DNA of 6,441 bases, taken from positions 1 through 6,441 of the forward strand of contig DGZR01000032.1 of the NCBI GenBank assembly GCA_002397155.1, in the 5' to 3' direction. The notes under the pieces are model-generated. The model ran no database searches. It was given only the letters and a program-made list of their open reading frames with translations, and was not told where the DNA came from. Made by a program: the position numbers and the translations under genes. Shown piece by piece: positions 1-4,837 of the stretch. Position 1 is the stretch's first letter, and each line of letters begins with the position of its first letter. Source of the stretch: Firmicutes bacterium UBA4975. GTDB taxonomy: Bacteria > Bacillota > Proteinivoracia > UBA4975.

Positions 1-61
1 GTCCCGACGGGACGGACTCTTGCTCCCGCATTTTCGATAAAAAGCACCTTGCAGTCGGTAC

Positions 62-86
62 GGCCCCGGGAAGACCCGGGGCCTTT
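62..86 (+). terminator. GC-rich hairpin, possible weak terminator of an upstream transcript
   Basis: Seen: a perfect 9-bp stem, GGCCCCGGG (62-70) with CCCGGGGCC (75-83), closed by the tetraloop AAGA and followed by only three T before AGCG. The stem is strong enough for an intrinsic terminator but the U-tract is poor, and those T residues can pair into the next hairpin (84-110). It may end an upstream transcript or act as a leader structure of the CCA-enzyme mRNA. Neither strand offers a good U-tract. Confidence 0.4.
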
Positions 87-110
87 AGCGTGAGAGTAAA
101 AAACGCTAAA
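84..110 (+). other. second leader hairpin abutting the first
   Basis: Seen: TTTAGCGT (84-91) is the perfect reverse complement of ACGCTAAA (103-110), with an 11-nt A-rich loop. It begins at the base after the 62-83 stem, so the two helices could stack coaxially in RNA. It is followed by A and G residues, so it is not a terminator on this strand. No promoter with both recognisable boxes was found in 1-153, so the gene at 154 may be transcribed from further upstream. Confidence 0.35.
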
Positions 111-141
111 AAAGGGGCATGCTCTGGGAGGAAGCCAAAAA

Positions 142-149
142 AGAGGTGA
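142..149 (+). promoter_or_regulatory. ribosome binding site of the CCA/HD gene
   Basis: AGAGGTGA lies 4 nt before ATG 154 and 10 nt before an in-frame ATG at 160. Both starts are possible and differ by two residues. The first was kept because it also gives acceptable spacing. Confidence 0.7.
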
Positions 150-153
150 CAAA

Positions 154-1512
154 ATGGCAATGGAAATTCCCTCGGCCCTGGCCCGGGTCCTTGAACTGCT
201 GAACCGGGAGGGGGTGGAGAGCTGGCTCGTGGGGGGGTCTGTCCGGGACGGGCTTTTGGGGCGGGCCCCCAAGGACTGGGACCTGGCCGCCAAGGCCGAA
301 CCCCTGGTCCTGGCCCGGCTGCTCCGGAACAGTCCCGGCCTGGCCAAGGCGGGGGTCAGGTACGTGCCCCGGTCCGCCGGGGTAAGGGAGCCCCGACCGG
401 GGGGCGACCCGGGAACAGTCACCAGTCCGGCAGGTCTTCTCCTCGGGCGGGGGTGGCGGGGGGAGATCTCCCCTTTTCGGGGGGAAACCCTGGCCGAGGA
501 CCTGGCCCGGCGAGATTTTACTGTCAACGCCATGGCCTGGCACCCGGATCGGGGCTTAGCCGATCCCCTGGGGGGGAAGGGGGACCTGGAGCAAAAGCTT
601 CTCCGCTCTCCCGGCGACCCCCGGGCCATCATCGCCGCCGACGCCCTGCGCTCCCTGCGGGCTGTGCGCCTGGCCCTGGAGCTGGGATTTACCATTGAAA
701 AAGGGACCTGGGAGGCAATAACTGAGTTAAGCGGCCTCCTGGCGGCCATCAGCCCCGAGCGGATTCGGGAGGAATTCTCCAGCATCCTCATCGGTCCCCG
801 GCCCCGAGCCGGCTTGGACTTGCTCCTGGCGGGAAACCTGCTGGGCCAGATCATCCCCGAGCTTTTGCCCTGCGTGGGCTTGGACCAGCAAAATCCCCAC
901 CACCACCAGGATGTCTACGGGCACATCGCCGCCACGGTGGAAAACACCCCTCCGGACCTGGTTCTGCGCCTGGCCGCCCTCTGCCATGACCTGGCCAAGC
1001 CCCTCGCCATGACAGTGGATGAAAAGGGCGTTGGGCATTTCTACGGCCATGAAAAGATCGGCGCTGCTCTGGCGGCAAAAATTCTGGGACGCTTGCGCTA
1101 CGACGGCAGGACAATCGCCGGGGTGAAAAATCTGGTGGCCGCCCACATGCTCCGCCTTACTTATCCCGACCTCAACCCGGCCAAACTTCTAGCCCGGGTG
1201 GGCAGGGAAAACGTCGGCCGCCTCTTCGCCCTGCAAAGGGCCGACGCCCTGGCCGGAGAAGGGAGGGGCCTGGGTGCGATTGCGGAGATGGAAGAAAAAG
1301 TAGCCCGAGCCCTGGCAGAACAAAGGCCTTTTGCCCGGGAGGACTTAGCCGTCAGCGGGCGGGACCTGCTGGCCTTGGGCGTCCCCCCCGGCCGGGCAAT
1401 CGGCCGGGTCCTGAACGATCTCTTGGCGGCAGTGCAGGAGGACCCGGGCCTGAACGCCAGGTCCCTGCTCCTGGAGCTGGCCCGGGAACACCTGGAGACA
1501 AAAAGCAAGTAA
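154..1512 (+). CDS. CCA-adding / poly(A)-polymerase-type tRNA nucleotidyltransferase with HD domain
   Basis: Cytoplasmic enzyme of the class II tRNA nucleotidyltransferase family, which repairs or builds the 3'-CCA (or its A) of tRNA. Seen in 452 residues: GGSVRD (27-32) and the metal-binding DWD (41-43) of the catalytic palm; RRDFTVNAMA (119-128); DPLGG (137-141); the base-reading region with D163 and R166 of the EDxxR-type motif; and ERIREEF (202-208). A C-terminal HD domain follows, with H257, H278-D279, H299, H331 and D364 as a complete-looking metal set, so phosphohydrolase activity is plausible. Odd: residues about 62-103, between DWD and the FRG...RRDF strand, are Gly/Pro/Arg-rich and poorly match the family (see findings). 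The family is clear, but whether it adds CCA, CC or A only cannot be decided here, so no symbol is given. It stands upstream of dinG, with no plus-strand terminator in between. Confidence 0.9.
   Translation: MAMEIPSALARVLELLNREGVESWLVGGSVRDGLLGRAPKDWDLAAKAEPLVLARLLRNSPGLAKAGVRYVPRSAGVREPRPGGDPGTVTSPAGLLLGRGWRGEISPFRGETLAEDLARRDFTVNAMAWHPDRGLADPLGGKGDLEQKLLRSPGDPRAIIAADALRSLRAVRLALELGFTIEKGTWEAITELSGLLAAISPERIREEFSSILIGPRPRAGLDLLLAGNLLGQIIPELLPCVGLDQQNPHHHQDVYGHIAATVENTPPDLVLRLAALCHDLAKPLAMTVDEKGVGHFYGHEKIGAALAAKILGRLRYDGRTIAGVKNLVAAHMLRLTYPDLNPAKLLARVGRENVGRLFALQRADALAGEGRGLGAIAEMEEKVARALAEQRPFAREDLAVSGRDLLALGVPPGRAIGRVLNDLLAAVQEDPGLNARSLLLELAREHLETKSK
367..402. repeat. nested inverted repeat inside the nucleotidyltransferase gene
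   Basis: Seen: CCCCGGTC (367-374) is the perfect reverse complement of GACCGGGG (395-402). Inside it GGGG (379-382) pairs with CCCC (391-394), giving a 12-bp hairpin with a 4-nt bulge. It lies under the atypical protein segment. Ten bases on, GGAACAGTC (412-420) repeats a copy at 326-334. In DNA this GC-rich, short palindromes arise by chance, so a mobile origin is only a hypothesis. Confidence 0.45.
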
Positions 1513-1546
1513 AAACGGGCTGCCCCATAAAAAAGAGCAGCCCGTT
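1511..1546 (-). terminator. intrinsic terminator on the minus strand
   Basis: Seen: a perfect 10-bp stem, AACGGGCTGC (1514-1523) with GCAGCCCGTT (1537-1546), and a 13-nt loop. Read on the minus strand the stem runs into five U (1515-1511, the first two within the stem) and then ACUUGCUUUU. On the plus strand only two T, both within the stem, precede GCCATTG, so it is a poor terminator for the CCA/HD gene. It overlaps that gene's stop codon (1510-1512). Orientation and position fit the small RNA started at about 1613. Confidence 0.75.
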
Positions 1547-1573
1547 GCCATTGAACGGCTGAGGTGGTAAAAT
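1545..1573 (+). promoter_or_regulatory. SigA-type promoter for dinG
   Basis: Seen: TTGCCA (1545-1550), a 17-bp spacer, then TAAAAT (1568-1573), each box matching consensus at five of six positions. The predicted start is A1580, giving a leader of about 95 nt before the helicase ATG. The -35 box overlaps the last two bases of the minus-strand terminator stem and lies in an inverted repeat, CCGTT-N7-AACGG (1542-1558). The opposing promoter at 1620-1648 faces it. Confidence 0.6.
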
Positions 1574-1581
1574 AAAAAGAT

Positions 1582-1613
1582 GATGGCCCAATTCAGAATT
1601 GGGTCAATCCATC
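1582..1613. promoter_or_regulatory. palindrome between two convergent promoters; 5' hairpin of both transcripts
   Basis: Seen: CCCAATTC (1587-1594) and GAATTGGG (1596-1603) form a 17-bp palindrome with one central base. Around it GATGG (1582-1586) pairs with CCATC (1609-1613), leaving a 5-nt one-sided bulge. It lies between the predicted start sites (about 1580 on plus, about 1613 on minus), so it would form the 5' hairpin of both RNAs or serve as a repressor operator. It does not look like the Gram-positive LexA box (CGAAC-N4-GTTCG). Confidence 0.5.
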
Positions 1614-1619
1614 GCATAC

Positions 1620-1648
1620 ATTATACCTCCCGGCCCCGTCCCTGTCAA
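1620..1648 (-). promoter_or_regulatory. perfect-consensus SigA promoter on the minus strand
   Basis: Seen on the minus strand: TTGACA (1648-1643), a spacer of exactly 17 bp (1642-1626), and TATAAT (1625-1620). All twelve box positions match the consensus, which is unlikely by chance in GC-rich DNA. It reads leftward, away from dinG, and the only feature that fits its transcript is the predicted small RNA. The promoter sits within the dinG leader. Confidence 0.8.
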
Positions 1649-1674
1649 GGCCAAGGGAGAGAGAGGAGCAAAAA

Positions 1675-3588
1675 ATGGCCGTCATGTCTTGGCGCACCCT
1701 GCCATTTCGCTTCACCACCAACTCAGACTTTTATGTCCAGCTCAACCGCTGGTTGGGACAGGTCTTTTATGAGTCCTTGCCGGGAGCGGGTTTCGAGGTC
1801 CGGGAGGAACAGATATTCACCTGTTACAAGATCATTAAAGCCCTACAAGACGGGGAAATCCTGTTTGCCGAAGCGGGTTCGGGCACCGGTAAGACCTTTG
1901 CCTACCTGCTGCCGGCTCTTTGTCACGCCCGTCTCAGCGGCCGCCCGGCCGTCGTCGCCTGCGCCGGCGCCGCCCTCCAGGAGCAGTTGACCCGGCCCGG
2001 GGGGGACATCCCCACCCTGTCAGCGCTGCTGGGCCTGGAGATCAAGGCCGTCCTCGCCAAGGACCCGGAAAACTATCTGTGCAGCGTGCAGGGGGACCTG
2101 GTGAAACACGGCTTGCCCAAGCATCCCCTGCGCGACCGGTTTAGCCAATGGCTGGAGACCACCGCCAGCGGGGACCGAGCCGAAGCTCCCGGGGTCGACG
2201 ACGGGATGTGGAACCTGGTCGCTTATAATTCGTCCTTGGACTGCCTGCACTGCCGCCGCCGGGGTTACTGCCCCCCCGCTCGGGCCCGGCAAAGCCTGTG
2301 GACGGGGCAGGATTTGATCATCTGCAGCCACGACGTGTTCTTTAAGGACCTGTGGTCTCGCCGGGAGAACCAGGCCAGGGAAGTGCGCCGCCTGGAGCTG
2401 GTCCGCACCAGGATGCCCTACCTGCCGCCCTATTCGGCGGTGGTTTTTGACGAAGGCCACCTCATCGAGAATCCGGCCCTGAGCCGCCTGGGCGTCCGCC
2501 TTAACCGGCAGGCGGCGGCCGGTATCGCCGCTATTTTCGCCAACCTGGCCTTGGTCAGCGACGAACTGCTGGCCGGTTTAGAGGGGCTGGAAAGGGTCTG
2601 GGCCAACCTTTTTACGGTGATAGTCACGGAAGCGATCCCGGTCAACCCCCGCCAGAGCTTGGTCCGGCTCAGCCCTTCCCTGGCGGCCGCCAATGAGGAG
2701 CTGCTCTTGGCCATCGACCGGGTCCAGGAGGAGATGGCCCTCTACCAGCAGTACGACGTCAACCAGTACATGCAGGAGCTGGAGGGGGCGGCCCAGGGTC
2801 TTCAGCGTTTGGGGCAGCCGGAGAGCATCGCCTGGTGGGAGGCGGCTAAGGAAGATCTCTGGGTGCTGCCCCGGGATTTTTCCCGGGCTCTGGGCCGGGA
2901 ACTCTTGGCCCCAAAAGTGCCGGTGATCTTCACTTCCGCTACTCTGGACAGCGGCAATGACTTTGCTTACCTAAAGAGGATTACCGGCCTGGCCCGGGCC
3001 CGGACGGCCAAAGTGGACACCTCTTTTGACCTGGAAAAACAGCGGCAGCTGCTCTTTCCGAGTGGTCCGGCCACTTTTGCCAGTAAGGCGAAGCAGTGCG
3101 CCGCTTATCTAAGGGAAAACGGCGGCCGGGCCCTGGTCCTCTGCGCCCAGGCCTCCGAGGTTGAGGAGCTTTACCTTCGGCTGGAAGGGGAGGATTTTCC
3201 TTTCACCCTGCTAAAAGAAGGGGATGAGGATGGCAGTCGGCTCTTGGCCAAATTTCGCCGGGAAGAGACTTCGGTCCTGGTGGGGGCCAACCTGTGGGAA
3301 GGTATTGACGTCCCCGGCCCCGCTCTCACCCTGGTCATCGTCTTTTCCCTGCCCTTTCCGCCGGATGAACCCCTGACCCTGGCCAAGCGGGAGGCCGCGG
3401 CGCGGGAGGGGCTGGACCCCCGCCGGGCGGTGGATTTTCCCGCCATGGGCATTAAGCTCCGCCAGGGGCTGGGCCGGCTGATCCGGAGCAAAGAGGACCG
3501 GGGCCGGGTGGTTATCCTGGGCACGGGGGAAGACCCGGACCTGGCCGGAGAGGTGGCCCGGGCTATCGGCATGGGGGCGGGGAATTAG
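1675..3588 (+). CDS. dinG: DinG/XPD-type Fe-S ATP-dependent DNA helicase
   Basis: Superfamily 2 helicase of the XPD/DinG group, which unwinds DNA 5' to 3' and in characterised members resolves R-loops, D-loops and G-quadruplexes. Seen in 637 residues: Q46 of a Q-type motif; Walker A GSGTGKT (68-74); four cysteines of the Fe-S domain at C136, C190, C193 and C199; motif II as DEGH (259-262) rather than the usual DEAH; SATL (421-424); WEGIDVPG (541-548); and motif VI QGLGRLIR (597-604). It lacks the N-terminal exonuclease domain of B. subtilis DinG and is closer in length to E. coli DinG. The start is set by GAGAGGAG (1661-1668) six bases upstream; an in-frame ATG at 1684 is less well placed. 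Transcription probably starts near 1580. No clear terminator follows. The family is firm; DinG versus a paralogue such as YoaA is less so. Confidence 0.9.
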   Translation: MAVMSWRTLPFRFTTNSDFYVQLNRWLGQVFYESLPGAGFEVREEQIFTCYKIIKALQDGEILFAEAGSGTGKTFAYLLPALCHARLSGRPAVVACAGAALQEQLTRPGGDIPTLSALLGLEIKAVLAKDPENYLCSVQGDLVKHGLPKHPLRDRFSQWLETTASGDRAEAPGVDDGMWNLVAYNSSLDCLHCRRRGYCPPARARQSLWTGQDLIICSHDVFFKDLWSRRENQAREVRRLELVRTRMPYLPPYSAVVFDEGHLIENPALSRLGVRLNRQAAAGIAAIFANLALVSDELLAGLEGLERVWANLFTVIVTEAIPVNPRQSLVRLSPSLAAANEELLLAIDRVQEEMALYQQYDVNQYMQELEGAAQGLQRLGQPESIAWWEAAKEDLWVLPRDFSRALGRELLAPKVPVIFTSATLDSGNDFAYLKRITGLARARTAKVDTSFDLEKQRQLLFPSGPATFASKAKQCAAYLRENGGRALVLCAQASEVEELYLRLEGEDFPFTLLKEGDEDGSRLLAKFRREETSVLVGANLWEGIDVPGPALTLVIVFSLPFPPDEPLTLAKREAAAREGLDPRRAVDFPAMGIKLRQGLGRLIRSKEDRGRVVILGTGEDPDLAGEVARAIGMGAGN

Positions 3589-3613
3589 TTTACTTGCTCC
3601 TTACTTCTCCCAA

Positions 3614-3642
3614 TTGCCAGGACTGTTTTTTTCTGATATTCT
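3614..3642 (+). promoter_or_regulatory. extended -10 promoter of the glyQS operon
   Basis: Seen: TTGCCA (3614-3619), a 17-bp spacer, TATTCT (3637-3642), and TGA (3634-3636) just before it, giving a TGn extended -10. The start would be near 3649-3650, about ten bases before the T-box Stem I. The -10 is only four of six, partly offset by the extension. Confidence 0.6.
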
Positions 3643-3828
3643 GGGCATTGTAAAGGATAGCAGGCGATGAAGGAAAACAGTAACTCAAAACCAGGCCATG
3701 GCAGCGAGCCGGAGAGGGTGAAAGCCCGGCATGACCCATTTGAGCGAAGGCATTCCCGAGCCCGGGGAAGAAAGCAGAAGTCTTGCCAGTAAAGCCCCAT
3801 TCAGAAGAGGACTGCCCAGGCAGTCAAG

Positions 3829-3864
3829 CAGGGTGGAACCGCGGGAGTCAGCCTCTCGTCCCTG
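3829..3864 (+). promoter_or_regulatory. T-box antiterminator
   Basis: Seen: helix A1 CAGGG (3829-3833) with CCCTG (3860-3864), the seven-base bulge TGGAACC (3834-3840) that captures the tRNA 3' end, and helix A2 GCGGGAG (3841-3847) with CTCTCGT (3853-3859, including G-U pairs). It uses bases 3853-3864, the 5' arm of the terminator, so the two folds exclude each other. Confidence 0.85.
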
Positions 3865-3895
3865 GCTTTAGTTAGGCCGGAGACGAGAGCTTTTT
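3851..3895 (+). terminator. T-box intrinsic terminator
   Basis: Seen: CTCTCGTC (3853-3860) pairs perfectly with GACGAGAG (3882-3889). The stem can continue with CC and GGC (3861-3866) against GCC and GG (3876-3880), with small bulges. Five T follow at 3891-3895. It is the default fold when tRNA-Gly is charged, 31 bases before the glyQ start. Confidence 0.9.
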
Positions 3896-3926
3896 ATATC
3901 CCCGATTTTAAAAAAAGGGAGCTGAA

Positions 3927-4835
<909 letters not shown>

Positions 4836-4837
4836 TG

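Larger units (their letters stand above)
1511..1613 (-). ncRNA. predicted small RNA, about 103 nt, unrecognised family
   Basis: Inferred from a perfect-consensus minus-strand promoter (boxes at 1643-1648 and 1620-1625) and a minus-strand intrinsic terminator (1511-1546). The start would be G at 1613 or A at 1612. The RNA would carry a 5' hairpin (1613-1582), a mostly unpaired U-rich stretch with CCACCUC (1567-1561, able to pair with Shine-Dalgarno sequences of GAGGUGG type), and the terminator hairpin. No ORF is convincing: AUG near the 5' end stops after two codons, and longer frames lack a ribosome binding site and run through the terminator. It is too short for 6S RNA or tmRNA, and I do not recognise the family. 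Its 5' 34 nt are complementary to the predicted 5' end of the dinG mRNA, so it could act on dinG in cis, or elsewhere in trans. Confidence 0.6.
3650..3895 (+). promoter_or_regulatory. T-box riboswitch sensing uncharged tRNA-Gly (GCC)
   Basis: Leader RNA that reads through into glyQS when uncharged tRNA-Gly binds. Seen in order: base of Stem I, GGC (3663-3665) with GCC (3760-3762); a GA/kink-turn motif at GATGA (3666-3670) with CCGAG (3756-3760); helix GGAA (3672-3675) with TTCC (3753-3756); specifier loop with S-turn AGTA (3679-3682) facing GAA (3746-3748); specifier codon GGC (3749-3751), glycine; helix CTCAAA (3684-3689) with TTTGAG (3739-3744); and the distal double-loop elements near 3703-3725. 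A possible short Stem II (3764-3798) and Stem III, GACTGC (3810-3815) with GCAGTC (3820-3825), follow. The conserved T-box sequence is at 3830-3843; its UGGA (3834-3837) matches the UCCA end expected of tRNA-Gly. Specifier, acceptor match and downstream gene all agree on glycine. Confidence 0.95.

Noticed and set aside
3..149. Open frame from the window edge to a TGA inside the CCA/HD ribosome binding site, as the tail of an upstream gene
   Set aside because: The position is operon-like, but the 48 codons show no recognisable motif, have weaker third-position bias than the neighbours and run through two perfect hairpins. The sequence before the window would decide.
106..543. Minus-strand open frame covering the start of the CCA/HD gene
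   Set aside because: Antisense shadow with a proline/glycine-rich product; the plus strand carries the conserved nucleotidyltransferase motifs.
1352..1591. Minus-strand frame inside the predicted small RNA (TTG start, hydrophobic N-terminus), considered as a type I toxin-like peptide
   Set aside because: No ribosome binding site precedes it and the frame runs through the terminator into antisense of the CCA/HD gene, where it becomes a shadow frame.
1511..1613. The minus-strand RNA as 6S RNA, tmRNA or a tracrRNA
   Set aside because: Far too short and lacking a long bulged helix for 6S, no tRNA-like ends for tmRNA, and no CRISPR repeats or cas genes in the window.
1580..1990. Plus-strand open frame starting with ATGATG after GAGGTGG (1561-1567)
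   Set aside because: Most of it overlaps dinG in another frame, the protein is Arg/Pro/Ser-rich without a fold, spacing to the purine run is long, and the predicted transcript starts at about 1580 so there would be no leader.
3618..3632. CAG-GA-CTG followed by seven T as a dinG terminator
   Set aside because: The stem is only three base pairs with a two-base loop, which is not stable; the T-run is better read as part of the promoter spacer.
3585..3800. Minus-strand open frame across the glyQ leader
   Set aside because: It coincides with the promoter and T-box, whose structure explains the sequence fully.
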